A DNA stretch of 64,000 bases, taken from NCBI RefSeq assembly GCF_020497125.1, contig NC_059075.1, forward strand, positions 56,563,321 through 56,627,320, read 5' to 3'. The DNA is from Mauremys mutica. Its lineage: Eukaryota > Chordata > Testudines > Geoemydidae. Position 1 is the first letter of the stretch; each line of letters opens with the position of its first letter. Under the pieces are notes generated by a model. That model was not told the origin of the DNA. It ran no database searches and saw nothing but the letters and a program-made list of their open reading frames with translations. Positions 21,357-33,370 of the stretch are shown one piece after another. A program made the position numbers and the translations under genes.

Positions 21357-22150
21357 GGTCCAGATTTTGAAAAGAGTTCTGCATGTACAATCAGAGCCAA
21401 ATTAGCAAAACTGCTCAGCTTCTATTTAGGCACCAAGGTAAGAGGACAGATTTTCTAAAGAACCAGCATATTGGGTGCTGAGCTTTTGAGCCAATCTGGT
21501 GATAAGTGTAACAATGGAAGCTTCTGGGTGCTGAACACTTTTTCAAGTCTGGCCCTCCATTTATAGAGGACATCCAGGAAAAGCTAGGTGCTGCAGGAAA
21601 TAGCATTAGTGATTCAGTAGGTGCTATTCTTCTGAGTCAGCAATGAGCCAGTTTCCAGCATGTTGTCTAAAGATCACTGTGGTCCATGAGATGCCATCTG
21701 TCTGATGACACAATGTAAAGATCCTGAGTAGAGCTTGTTGGAAACTTTCTGACGGAACAGTTTTCTGTCGGAAAATTTCAATTCAACTATATCAAAATGT
21801 TCCATGGGAATGTGTCAGTGTCAGACTCTTCCAATGGAAGCCAGGCAGGTTTCTTGCCAGTTCTCTGGCAACCTGCCTGGTGGTCTGCTGCAGAGCCAGG
21901 CAGCTCTGGGTTCTCAGGGCTTCTAGACTCCCTGCTCTGTGGCAGGGAGCTTGGAAGCATGGGTGTTGGACTTTCGTGCAGCTCAGAGAACCTTATCAAT
22001 TTTGTTTAAAAAAGTCGAAGTGAAATGGCATTTTAATTTTTCAAAACAAAATTTTGGAATTCTGTTCTGCAAGAAATATTGAGGTTTTGTTCTGATGCAG
22101 AACTATGTTTTTTTTAAATTTCAGTATTTCCCATGGAATGGTAATTCCAG
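21357..22150. other. Intergenic, with AT-rich unclassified repeat sequence
   Basis: 21735-22140 contains recurring TTTTCAAAAC/AAAATTTT-type tracts that resemble the zone at 42380-42760. No gene is supported. Confidence 0.35.
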
Positions 22151-22159
22151 ACGTTAACC

Positions 22160-22469
22160 CAGGGGTCAGCAACCTTTCAGAAGTGGTGTGCCGAGTCTTC
22201 ATTTAGTCACTCTAATTAAAGGTTTTGCGTGCCAGTAATACATTTTAATGTTTTTAGAAGGTCTCTTTCTATAAGTCTATAATATATAACTAAACTATTG
22301 TTGTATGTAGAGTAAATAAGGTTTTTAAAATGTTTAAGAAGCTTCATTTAAAATTAAATTAAAATGCAGAGCCCCCCAGACCGGTGGCCAGGACCTGGCA
22401 GTGTGAGTGCCACTGAAAATCAGTTCACATGCCGCCTTCGGCACACGTGCCATAGGTTGCCTACCCCTG
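22160..22469 (+). mobile_element. hAT-type MITE (about 310 bp family), copy 2
   Basis: Ends are CAGGGGTCAGCAACC and GGTTGCCTACCCCTG, with perfect duplication CGTTAACC at 22152-22159 and 22470-22477. Same family as 14669 and 28819. Confidence 0.95.
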
Positions 22470-22798
22470 CGTTAACCAGTCCTGACCACATAATACCTTC
22501 ATGCAAAAGTGAGTGTGTTAGTCCAGCATCCTGGCCAAATTCCAGTTTGAGCAGTTATATGCAGTCTATCTTTTGGTTTGCTTGCTTTTCAGTTTAATCA
22601 ATTTTTTCCTGACCATTGTATAAGCAAGCATGCACAATACATCATTCTGCTAAACACAGATATAGTACAGTTCAGCTTTGTGGTCAGAGATAACAGTGGT
22701 ATGTAGATTTTATGGTACAAATCCTTTCTTACAAAAATACTATGATTTCTATTCCCCAACTGCAGTCTAACCCACTAGAGCTAAAGAACCCTATAGAA

Positions 22799-22988
22799 CA
22801 GGGGTATTCAATAGGTAGCCCAGAGGCCAAATCTAGACCACCAGATGCTTTTGAACAGACCCCCAAAATCTTTTTATTTACTTATTATCATTGGGGTTTT
22901 CTTTTTATTATTATTTTGTCTGGAGTCTGGACCTTGACTATACCTAGACCAAGAAATTTGTACCTTGACAAAAAATTGACTACCCCTG
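22799..22988. mobile_element. Short hAT-type MITE
   Basis: Ends are CAGGGGTATTCAAT and ATTGACTACCCCTG. Duplication is CTATAGAA at 22791-22798 and CTATGGAA at 22989-22996, 7 of 8 matching. Confidence 0.9.
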
Positions 22989-23213
22989 CTATGGAATGTG
23001 GTACTAGATAGACATGATGGATACATACTGAGCCAGATTCATACCCTCCCCACCCACCCCATGACTCCAATGTGCTGCAGATTGCATCCCTCAGCGTCTG
23101 GCTGTGCCAGAGAGAGATTTGCCCTAGGAGAGGTCACGTGGTGGTACTGCTGCCTCCCTTTCTCAAAGGTTGTCAGTGGGTGGCCACTTTAAAATCCAGC
23201 TGGTGCTCTAGAG

Positions 23214-26146
23214 CAGGGGTTCTCAAAACAAATTTTTTGGTGGCCTCAGAGTGCGGCCAACAAATCTTGCTGGTGGCCACTCTGACAATTTTTCCTCAAA
23301 TACTTAATTGACTTTAGGAAAAACAAATAAATATCCTAGTGAGGCAAATAGAAAGGAGCACAAACACTGTCAACTTAAGTGCAAGAGTGTAATAAGAAAA
23401 GCCAAAGAGGAGTTTGAAGAACGGCTAGCCAAAAACTCCAAAGGTAATAACAAAATGTTTTTTAAGTACATCAGAGGCAGGAAGCCTGCTAAACAACCAG
23501 TGGGGCCCCTTGACTATCGAAATACAAAAGGAGCGCTTAAAGACGATAAAGTCATTGCGGAGAAACTAAATGGATTCTTTGCTTCAGTCTTCACAGCTGA
23601 GGATGTTAGGGAGATTCCCAAACCTGAACTGGCTTTTGTAGGTGACAAATCTGAGGAACTGTCACAGACTGAAGTGTCACTAGAGGAGGTTTTGGAATTA
23701 ATTGATAAACTCAACATTAACAAGTCACCGGGACCAGATGGCATTCACCCAAGAGTTCTGAAAGAACTCAAATGTGAAGTTGCGGAACTATTAACTAAGG
23801 TTTGTAACCTGTCCTTTAAATCGGCTTTGGTACCCAATGACTGGAAGTTAGCTAATGTAACGCCAATATTTAAAAAGGACTCTAGAGGTGATCCCAGCAA
23901 TTACAGACCGGTAAGCCTAACGTCGGTACCGGGCAAATTAGTTGAAACAATAGTTAAAAATAAAATTGTCAGACACATAGAAAAACATAAACTGTTGAGC
24001 AATAGTCAACATGGTTTCTATAAAGGGAAATCGTGTCTTACTAATCTATTAGAGTTCTCTGAAGGGGTCAACAAACATGTGGACAAGGGGGATCCAGTGG
24101 ACATAGTGTACTTAGATTTCCAGAAAGCCTTTGACAAGGTCCCTCACCAAAGACTCTTACGTAAATTAAGCTGTCATGGGATAAAAGGGAAGGTCCTTTC
24201 ATGGATTGAGAACTGGTTAAAAGACAGGGAACAAAGGGTAGGAATTAATGGTAAATTCTCAGAATGGAGAGGGGTAACTAGTGGTGTTCCCCAAGGGTCA
24301 GTCCTAGGACCAATCCTATTCAATTTATTCATAAATGATCTGGAGAAAGGGGTAAACAGTGAGGTGGCAAAGTTTGCAGATGATACTAAACTACTCAAGA
24401 TAGTTAAGAGCAAAGCAGATTGTGAAGAACTTCAAAAAGATCTCACAAAACTAAGTGATTGGGCAACAAAATAGCAAATGTAATTTAATGTGGATAAATG
24501 TAAAGTAATGCACATTGGAAAAAATAATCCCAACTATACATACAATATGATGGGGGCTAATTTAGCTACAACGAGTCAGGAAAAAGATCTTGGAGTCATC
24601 GTGGATCTCTGAAGATGTCCATGCAGTGTGCAGAGGCGGTCAAAAAAGCAAACAGGGTGTTAGGAATCATTAAAAAGGAGATAGAGAATAAGACTGAGAA
24701 TATATTATTGCCCTTATATAAATCCATGGTACGCCCACATCTCAAATACTGTGTACAGATGTGGTCTCCTCACCTCAAAAAAGATATTCTAGCACTAGAA
24801 AAGGTTCAGAAAAGGGCAACTAAAATGATTAGGGGTTTGGAGAGGGTCCCATACGAGGAAAGATTAAAGAGGCTAGGACTCTTCAGCTTGGAAAAGAGAA
24901 GACTAAGGGGGAATATGATAGAGGTATATAAAATCATGAGTGATATGGAGAAAGTGGATAAGGAAAAGTTATTTACTTATTCCCATAATACAAGAACTAG
25001 GGGTCACCAAATGAAATTAATAGGCAGCAGGTTTAAAACAAATAAAAGGAAGTTCTTCTTCACACAGCGCACAGTCAACTTGTGGAACTCCTTACCTGAG
25101 GAGGTTGTGAAGGCTAGGACTATAACAATGTTTAAAAGGGAACTGGATAAATTCATGGTGGCTAAGTCCATAAATGGCTATTAGCCAGGATGGGTAAAAA
25201 ATGGTGTCCCTAGCCTCTGTTCGTCAGAGGATGGAGTTGGATGGCAGGAGAGAGATCACTTGATCATTCACTTGATTAGGTTCACTCCCTGTGGGGCACC
25301 TGGCATTGGCCACTGTCGGTAGACAGATACTGGGCTAGATGGACCTTTGGTCTGACCCGGTACGGCCGTTCTTATGTTCTTATGCATATATACATGTCCA
25401 AATCATTGTAATTTATTATTGTAGGGTTGTTGTTTTTTTACGGACTCAATAATAAAAATAATGTGCAGTTGTCTCAATTCTTCACTTGACCCAAACAGAA
25501 TAGAAACACAAATAATGTGCTTTGCATGTTTTGCTTTTTTGATTGTTTTTTTTCCAGACTTGCTAGCTAGTAAACCTGCTACTGTGAAAATTGATAGTTG
25601 TATATTTGTTAGTATAACTTTTCACAGCAGACTTACTCTGCGCCAGCAAGCTGGGGGACAAATTAAGCCCTGGATGGAGAGGTGGATGGGGGGGGGTAGG
25701 GAGGATGAGGGGGGTGGGTGGAGGGCTGGAGGAAGCAGCAGGGGTCACGGCAATGGTGGGCGGGGTGAGCTTGGGTTTGGACCCTGGGATCCCGCTGCAC
25801 AGCTGAGGACTGGAGGAGGCAGTAGGGGCAGGGGCAACGTGGGGCAGGGAGTGAGTCCAGGTCCAGAGCCTGAAGCCTGGCAGCTCGGGGATGGAGCCCA
25901 CCGCTGCTCAGCTAGAGCCTGCTGCCCACCATCCCAAGGCTGAAGCCCGAGCCCCACCGTTCCTGGGATGGTGGAGAACTTACACTGGTTGCCTGCTCCT
26001 AAAGTGTTTGGGGCTCCAGAAGCGGGTAGGGACCAGCCCCTGCTGGCAGCCCCGGGAGAGGCCCTCTGCTTTCCCCCATCCCCATCATCAGCCAGGAGGC
26101 TGTGGCTGCAAGAACAGCCCCTGGTGACTGTGTTTGAGAAACGCTG
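23214..26146. mobile_element. hAT-type element carrying a nested CR1
   Basis: Ends are CAGGGGTTCTCAAAAC and GTGTTTGAGAAACGCTG. Duplication is CTCTAGAG at 23206-23213 and CTTTAGAG at 26147-26154, 7 of 8 matching. The CR1 at 23310-25384 sits inside and postdates it. The right part, 25640-26146, is the GC-rich interior. Confidence 0.85.
23310..25384 (+). pseudogene. CR1 LINE ORF2 (reverse transcriptase), 5'-truncated and broken
   Basis: 23308-24474 is one open frame of 388 codons covering the CR1 reverse transcriptase. The A motif DFQKAFD starts at residue 270, GVPQGS is at 326-331, and the catalytic FADD is at 356-359 and intact. After it the frame is broken by TAG at 24472, TAA at 24481 and TGA at 24610. 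It then resumes in another frame to 25184 with the C-terminal region. The upstream endonuclease domain is missing, typical of 5' truncation. The 3' end finishes with two copies of TTCTTATG, like the short terminal repeats of CR1. It is the best preserved LINE in the window but cannot encode an active element. Confidence 0.95.
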
Positions 26147-26154
26147 CTTTAGAG

Positions 26155-27411
26155 GAGTCCTGGTGGTGGATGCTACCAAGGAGATGAGCTGATGGGTTAA
26201 GTCAGTTGACTCTGGGACCCATGCGGCCATGAGACTTTTGCACTGCCATGCCCACATCCCTGGAAAACCTTCCATCACCAGCCTGATTTTTGGATTTTGC
26301 CATCAGAACCCAGTGAGTGAATCAGGCCCACCGTCTAGGGTGAGAAGGATCTTTCAGTAACGTACATGTCTGCTCCAATCTGTGCCTGGCTTCCTCCTTG
26401 ATCATGGGACTCCCACAGGTCCTGCTGAGAGGGGAAGTCAAATCACTTTCTCACTATCATGACAGAGCTGGAGAGTAGTTGCTGGTGGTGGGCTTTTCAG
26501 TGAGAAGTTGACCAGGATCTACATAGGTCCTATGCTAGGTGGCAGGATCAAGGAAGAAGGAGTGAAATCCATGAAGCTACTTATGCTCCTAACCACAGAT
26601 TTTGGTGCCTAAATCTCATTTTTATGTACCTAAGGACCGCACTGTGATCCACAAAACTCCTGCCAAATCTTTAAGTGCCTAAACTCAGGGCCTAAATTTT
26701 TCAAAGTAAAAATCTCTTATGTGCCTACATTTTTGCCTCTGGGCATGCACACTGATCCTCATTGTAGTTGTCTGGATGCCTATGGCCCAGAGTGATTCAC
26801 AAACCAGGGGAAGAATCTGGTAGGCATCCTCTGATTCAAAATCCAGCTAGAGGACGAAGCAGCAGCATCCACCTTATAACTTTTAGCCTAGAGGTTAGAG
26901 CACACACCTGGGCTGTGGAAGACCCAGGTTCACTTCCCCCTTCCTAGCAGAGGGGGCAAAACAGTTTGAACAGGGGTCTCCCACCTCTCAGGAGAGCTCT
27001 AACCACTGAGCTATGGGATAGTCTGATGTGGGGAGTTTCTTCACTGTCTCCTATTGAAGCTGCTCCACTGTAGATTAAAAACTTAAACAGTCATTGCGGG
27101 GGAGACAGAGAGAGAAAAGAATGACTCTGTAGTCCAGTGGTTAGGGCACTGTGACGGCACTGACTGCTAATCTGGCACCTCTTCCTGTCCACTCTGGGGA
27201 TTAGCTCATCAGGTTGATGCCTACTCCTGCAGTTGCACACTAGCACTCCGTGTCTCTCTCTTGGTCTGCAACCCCTCTTTTGCTTTAGGAACTGCAATAT
27301 CATCTTTGTGACTTTGCCGTCTGGCCAGGTCACTATCTGTGTTTCCCCATCCTGGGGTATATCAAAGTCTTTCTTTCAACAGTTCAAGGCAGTTTTCGCA
27401 TTTGCTGCTTC
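26155..27411. other. Intergenic, with a tRNA-derived SINE-like fragment
   Basis: 26884-26945 has a box-A-like TAGAGGTTAGAGCAC and a box-B-like GGTTCACTTCC, suggesting a decayed tRNA-derived SINE. A similar AGTGGTTAGGGCACT is at 27134. 27149-27411 and 27610-27934 may be one LTR-like repeat split by the MITE at 27412, but edges are unclear. Confidence 0.4.
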
Positions 27412-27609
27412 AGGTACACCTCTTCCCCGATATAACGCAACCCGATATAACACAAATTCGGATATAACACGGTAAAGCAGCGCTCCCGGGGGGGGGGGCT
27501 GTGCACTCCGGTGGATCAAAGCAAGTTCGATATAATGCAGTTTCACCTATAATGCGGTAAGATTTTTTGGCTCCTGAGAACAGCGTTATATTGAGGTAGA
27601 GGTTTACCA
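27412..27609. mobile_element. MITE with CGATATAACGC terminal inverted repeats
   Basis: The left end GGTACACCTCTTCCCCGATA and the right end CAATATAACGCTGTTC (on the opposite strand) mirror each other. The interior repeats GATATAAC motifs. A Tc1/mariner relationship is plausible but unproven. Confidence 0.65.
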
Positions 27610-27934
27610 CTCCTTCAGTGGCTGGTAGGGGAACCAGGGCCCACCCACTACTCCAGTTCCAGTCCAGGGACCCTCAACCCAGCAGTTCTGGGCTGCTGAA
27701 GGAACTCACTGCTCCTTCCCTGGACTGCTTCCTACCACTCCTCGCTCTCCCCCTTTCTTTGGGAGTACCAGCTCCAAACCCCCTTCCCAGAGAGTGACTG
27801 CTCTTTCCCAGCAGCAGCCTCCAAACACTCTTCCCAGGGAGTGTCTGCCCTCTCCCAGCAGCTACCTTTGTCTGGAGCCTGCTTCCTTGCTTTACAGGCC
27901 CTGCCTGTCCCTGCCCAGCTGAACCTGGCTCCAT

Positions 27935-29211
27935 GACTTAACAAGTGGGGTCCCGCAGGGATCAGGTCTGGGTCCGGTTCTGTTCAATATCTTCATCAAT
28001 GATTTAGATAATGGCACAGAGCGTACACTTATAAAGTTTAACAATACCAAGCTGGGAGAGGTTGCAAGTGCTTTGGAGGATAAGATTAAAATTAAAAATG
28101 ATCTGGACAAACTGGAGAAATGGTCTGAAGTAAATAGGGTGAAATTCAATAAGGACAAATGCAAAGCACTCCATTTAGGAAGGTACAATGAGTTGCACAC
28201 ATACAAAATGGGAAATGACTGCCTAGAAATGAGTACTGTGGAAAGGGATCTGGGGGCATAGTGGACCACAAGCTAAATATGAGTCAACAGTGTAACGCTG
28301 TTGCAAAAAAAGCTAACATGATTCTGAGATATATTAACAGGAGTGTTATAAGCAAGACACGAGAAGTAATTCTTCTGCTCTACTCTGCACTGATTAGGCC
28401 TCAACTGGAGTATTGTGTCCAGTTCTGGGTGCCACATTTCAGGAAAGATGTGGACAAATCGGAGAAAGTCCAGGGAAGAGTAACAAAAGTGATTAAAGTC
28501 TAGAAAACATGATCTATGAGGGAAGATTGAAAGAATTGGGTTTGTTTAGGCTGGAAAAGAGAAGACCGAGAGGGGATGTGATAATAGTTTTCAAGTACGT
28601 AAAAGGTTGTTACAAGGAGGAGGGAAAAAAATGTTTTTCTTAACCTCTGAGGAAAGGACAAGAAGCAATGGGAGGTTTAGGTTGGACATTAGGAAAAACT
28701 TCCTAACTTTCAGGGTGGTTAAGCACTGGAATAAATTGCCTAGGGAGGTTGTGGAATCTCCATCATTGGAGATTTTTAAGAGCATGTTAGACAAACACCT
28801 GTCAAGAATGGTCTAGATCAGGGGTAGGCAACCTATGGCACACGTGCCAAAGGCAGCACACAAGCTGATTTTCCGTGGCACTCACACTGCCCGGGTCCTG
28901 GCCACCGGTCCAGGGGCTCTGCATTTTAATTTAATTTTAAATGAAGCTTCTTAAACATTTTTAAAACCTTATTTATTTTACATACAACAATAGTTTAGTA
29001 ATATATTATAGACTTATAGAAAGAGACCTTCTAAAAACGTTAAAATGAATTACTGGCACTCGAAACCTCAAATCAGAGTGAATAAATGAAGACTCGGCAC
29101 ACCACTTCTGAAAGGTTGCTGACCCCTGGTCTAGATAATATTTAGTCCTGCCATGAGTGCAGGGGACTGGACTAGATGACCTCTCAAGGTCCCTTCCAGT
29201 CCTATGATTCT
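27935..29211 (+). pseudogene. CR1 LINE reverse transcriptase remnant, split by a hAT MITE
   Basis: It begins at the GVPQGS-like motif and runs to the CR1 3' end (TCCAGTCCTATGATTCT). The catalytic FADD is replaced by FNN with a codon missing, and the frame breaks near 28261, 28503 and 28607. A 310-bp hAT MITE lies at 28819-29128. The copy is dead. Confidence 0.92.
28819..29128 (-). mobile_element. hAT-type MITE (about 310 bp family), copy 3, inside CR1
   Basis: Ends are CAGGGGTAGGCAACC and GGTTGCTGACCCCTG, with perfect duplication GTCTAGAT at 28811-28818 and 29129-29136. It is the inverse orientation of copies 1 and 2. Confidence 0.96.
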
Positions 29212-30015
29212 TCCGCCAGGTGCAGTATGGTCCAGTATGGTGTGGACACCCCATCACAGACACCCATGTGGAGGACCAGAGACCCTGGGTCATGTTCCTC
29301 TGCTCCAATCACTCTTTCTTTATCCTCAGTGCCTCCTTGCAGTTTGGATTTAGGTACCTATCTGAGAAAGGGGCAGGGTTTAGCACATTGGCATCTCCAA
29401 TTGACTGCTTTAGTTGAGGGGGAGCTGTCTAGCTCACTGGCTTTTATGGATTGCAGTCTAAAGTGTCTGTCTCGCCTTGTTCATTGTATAGAGAGATTAG
29501 GCACGTAACTCAGGCTTGGTGGACTGCAGTGTTGTTCCTGTGATTTTTCTAAGTGCCTAAAAGTTAGGTGCTGTGATGCTCAACGTTACAACATCTAAGT
29601 GCCTTCATGGATTCCACCCAAGGTCTCAAAAGCAGGCCTGCAGGAAAGCTGGACAATCCAGGGTAGGAATTAGCTTCAGGAAGCGGGAAATTAGGGTTGC
29701 CACCATTTGGAGGAAGTGGGGATTCTTATTGTTGTATGAATATTTTATGCAAAGTAGCTGATGTACGTGTAACCATAAATGTCAGCTTTAAAAAAAAGTA
29801 TGCATGGATTTAGTAGTAGTGAAAGCATTGGCTTGACAGTCCTGGTGAATGAATTCTCCCCTGTCCTGCCTTCCCCATTCTGTCCCTCTGGGAAAATGCC
29901 ACTGCTGGTGCCACATGGGAGTCAGAAATGGAATATCCTGGCTCCTGAACGGCTGTGACCTCAAGAAGTGTTGCCAGCTCTTCTGAATTTATCACAAGTT
30001 TTGTGATATTTAGAA
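29212..30015. other. Intergenic stretch without a supported gene
   Basis: Mixed old repeat-like sequence with GTGCCTAAA motifs around 29550, as also at 26600 and 38790. No exon is supported. Confidence 0.35.
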
Positions 30016-30077
30016 GTGGTCTACACTAGAAAATTAGACTGACCCAGCTACAGTTAAGGAGATGAAGGTCAATGGGA

Positions 30078-31821
30078 CAAAATACAACATGGCTTTACAA
30101 AAGGTAGATCGTGCCAAACCAACCTGATCTCCCTCTTTGAGAAGGTAAAAGATTTTTTAGACAAAGGAAACACAGTGGATCTAATTTACCTCAGTTTCAG
30201 TAAGGCATTTGATCCATTTTCATATGGGAAATTATTAATTAAATTGGAAAAGATGGGGATCAATATGAAAATTGAAAGGTGGATAAGGAACTGGTGAAAG
30301 GGAAGCAGGTCATACTGAAAGGTGAACTGTCAGGCTGGAAGGAGGTAACTAGGGGAGTTCCTCAGGGATCAGTTTGGGGACCAATCTTATTTAATCTTTT
30401 TATTACTGACCTCAGCACAAAAAGTGGGAGTGTGCTAATAAAGTCTGTGGATGACACAAAGCTGGGAAGTATTGCCAATACAGAGAAGGACCGGAATATC
30501 ATACAAGAAAATCTTGGTGACCTTGTAAACTGGATCCGACGAAGTGGGTATTCACCCACGAAAGCTCATGCTCCAAAACGTCTGTTAGTCTATAAGGTGC
30601 CGCAGGATTCTTTGCTGCTTGTACAGATCCAGACTAACACGGCTACCCCTCTGATACTTGTAAACTGGAGTAATAGTAATAGGATGCAATTTAATAGTGA
30701 AAAGTGCATTTATGGATTAATAAGAATTTTTGTTATAAACTGGGGACTGATCAGTTAGAAGTAACAGAGGAGGAGAAGGACCTTGGAGTATTGGTTGATC
30801 ACAGGATGACTACGAGCTGCCAATATGATATGGCGGTGAAAAAAACGAATGCAGTCTTGGAATGCATTAGGCGAGGTATTTCCAGTAGAGATAAGGAGGT
30901 GTTAGTACTGTTATACAAGACACTGATGAGACCTCATCTGGAATACTGTGTGCAGTTCTGGTCTCCCATGTTTAAGAAGGATGAATTCAAACTGGAACAG
31001 GTACAGAGAAGGGCTACTAGGATGATCTGAGGAATGGAAAACCAGGCTTATGAAAGGAGACTCAAAGAGCTTGGCTTGTTTAGCCTAACCAAAAGAAGGC
31101 TGAGGGGAGATATGATTGCTCTCTATAAATATATCAGAGGGATAAATACCAGGGAGGGAGAGGAATTATTTAAGCTCAGTACCAATGTGGACACAAGAAC
31201 AAATGGATATAAACTGGCCGTCAGGAAGTTTAGACTTGAAATTAGACGAAGGTTTCTAACTATCAGAGGAGTGAAGTTCTGGAACAGCCTTCCAAGGGAA
31301 GTAGTGGGGGCAAAAGACATATCTGGCTTCAAGACTAAGCTTGATAAGTTTATGGAGGGGATGGTATGATGGGATAGCCTAATTTTGGCAATTAATTTAT
31401 CTTTGACTAGTAGCGGTAAATATGCCCAATGGCCTGTGATGAGATGTTAGATGGGGTGGGATCTGTGTTACTACAGAGAATTCTTTCCTGGGTGTCTGGC
31501 TGGTGAGTCTTGCCCACATGCTCAGGGTTTAGCTGATTGCCATATTTGGGGTCGGGAAGGAATTTTCCTTCAGGGCAGATTGGCAGAGGCCCTGGGGGTT
31601 TTTTGCCTTCCTCTACAGCATGAGGCACGGGTCACTTGCTGGAGGATTCTCTGCACCTCGAGGTCTTTAAACCATGATTTGAGGCCATCAATCGCTCAGA
31701 GATAGGTTAGGGGTTTGTTGCGGGAGTGGGTGGGTGAGATTCTGCGGTCTGCGTTGTGCAGGAGGTCAGACTAGACGATCTTAATGGTCCCTTCTGACCT
31801 TAAAGTCTATGACTCTATGAC
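30078..31821 (+). pseudogene. CR1 LINE reverse transcriptase remnant with a PLE tail inserted
   Basis: It covers RT sequence from a GFTKGRSC-like block to the 3' end (CTATGACTCTATGAC). Motif A reads LSFSKAFD (a Ser replaces the catalytic Asp) and motif C reads SVDD instead of FADD. A stop precedes 30299. The PLE-derived insert at 30535-30656 plus its 13-bp duplication adds 135 bp and keeps the local frame. C-terminal sequence follows in 30704-31030 and 31034-31369. The copy is inactive. Confidence 0.92.
30535..30656 (+). mobile_element. Short PLE-derived insertion with hammerhead-like fold
   Basis: This 122-bp insert begins at the hammerhead-like core (CCGACGA at 30536) and ends ACCCCTCTGATA. 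It is flanked by an exact 13-bp duplication CTTGTAAACTGGA (30522-30534 and 30657-30669). Stem II is GTGGGT-ATTC-ACCCAC (30544-30559), then GAAA, stem III AGC-TCAT-GCT and C at 30573. Confidence 0.93.
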
Positions 31822-31945
31822 ATCACTCAGGGGTGTGAAAAATCCACTCAAAGCAACATAGTTAGGCTGACCTAAATCCCTATGTAGACAGCGGAAGGTC
31901 AACAGAATTCTTCGCAGCTGCAAAGTTTTAAGTGTAGATATAGCC

Positions 31946-32398
31946 TTAGTGTTGTATTTCAAGACCCAGCTCCTGGAGGTGGCAAGCAGAAATCCTTGCA
32001 GTCGAAGGACTAAGGTCTGCATCCACAAAGGGATTTATTTAGACACCTGGAAAATCACAGGAACAACACAGAGGTAAGCACCTAGTCTTCCCTATACAAT
32101 CAATAAGGAGAGAAAGGCACTTTAGAATGTGAACCACAAAAACCCGCGTGATAGGCAGGGAGCTACCTAAGCTAGCAGGGACATGGTGAACGGTGTGGCT
32201 TGGGGCCAGGGCAGGCAGGCAGGGAGCACGCCGCTGCAGGTAAGCGGTGCCAGGCCGGAGCCCAAACCCCTCCTGCACCCTGCCCCCCAACTCCCTGCCC
32301 TGAGCCCCCTGCCTGCACCCTGTACCTCTCCTGCACCCCAACTCCCTGTCCTGAGCCCCCTGCCACACTTCTCCTGCACCCCAACTCCCTGTCCTGAG
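31946..32398. other. Start of C-rich repeat DNA
   Basis: After short unique sequence, 32160-32398 becomes CCCTGCCTGCACC-type low-complexity DNA, the interior style of the hAT elements. It has a donor-like CAGGTAAGC near 32238. No gene. Confidence 0.5.
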
Positions 32399-33059
32399 CC
32401 CCCTGCCTGCACCCTACATCCCTCCAGCACCCCAACTCCCTCTCCTGAGCCCTCTGCCGCACCCCTCCTGCACCCCAACTCCCTGCCCTGAGCCCCCTGC
32501 TGCACCTCGCACCCCAACCCCTTGCCCTGAGCCCCATCCTGCACTCCACCCCCCAACTCCCTGCCCTGGGCCCCCTGCCACATTCCTCCTGCACCCCAGC
32601 CCCCTGCCTGCACCATGCACCCCTCCTGCACTCCAACTCCCTGCCCTAAGCCCCCTGCCTGCACCTCGCACCCCAACCCCCTGCCCTGAACCCCCTGCTG
32701 CACCCTGCACCCCCATGCACTCCACTCTCTGCCCTGAGCCCCCTGCCTGCACCCTGTACCCCAACTCCCTGCCCTGAGCCCCCTGCTGCACCCTGCACCC
32801 CAACTCCCTGCCCTGAGCCCCCTGCTGCACCCCTCATCCCTCCTGCACCCCACCCCCCTTCCCTGAGCCCCCGCATACACCCCGCATCCCTCCTCTGCCC
32901 CAATCCCTTGCCCTGAGCCCCTTCCTGCACACCGCACCCCCTCGCACACCCTGCACTCCCTCCTGCACCCCAACCTTTATAATGTTTGCCTTTTAAATAA
33001 ATAAATAAATGAATAAATTTCCCTGGGTGCGCACCCTAGTGAAATGTGCTGCACATGCC

Positions 33060-33370
33060 TGTGATCCTAGGGGAGTACTCTCATAACTCACTTCAACCTC
33101 CCTGGCCACACAATAGCAGATCTTAAGGTGGCCATCCTGCAGCAAAAAAACTTCAGGACCAGACTTCAAAGAGAAACTGCTGAGCTCCAGTTCATCTGCA
33201 AATTTGACACCATCAGCTCAGGATTAAACAAAGACTGTGAATGGCTTGCCAACTACAGAACCAGTTTCTCCTCTCTTGGTTTTCAGTCAACTGCTAGAAC
33301 AGGGCCTCATCCTCCCTGATTGAACTAACCTCGTTATCTCTAGCTTGCTTCTTGCTTGCATATATAAACC
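33060..33370 (+). mobile_element. PLE endonuclease C-terminal fragment, copy 1 of 3
   Basis: 33128-33319 encodes AILQQKNFRTRLQRETAELQ and following residues, the same C-terminal GIY-YIG region as at 2360-2513. It is repeated at 34908-35099 and 36687-36878 by the triplication. The native PLE continues after the hAT insertion at 38337-38455, where its hammerhead-like fold lies. Confidence 0.88.

Larger units (their letters stand above)
30016..31945. mobile_element. MITE with GTGGTCTACACTAG ends, host of a CR1 insertion
   Basis: The left part (about 30016-30077) starts GTGGTCTACACTAGAAAATT. The right part (31822-31945) ends AAGTGTAGATATAGCC. The element was split by the CR1 at about 30078-31821. 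Confidence 0.6.

Noticed and set aside
26884..26945. Possible tRNA gene
   Set aside because: Box-A- and box-B-like motifs are present but no cloverleaf can be drawn. It is better explained as a decayed SINE.
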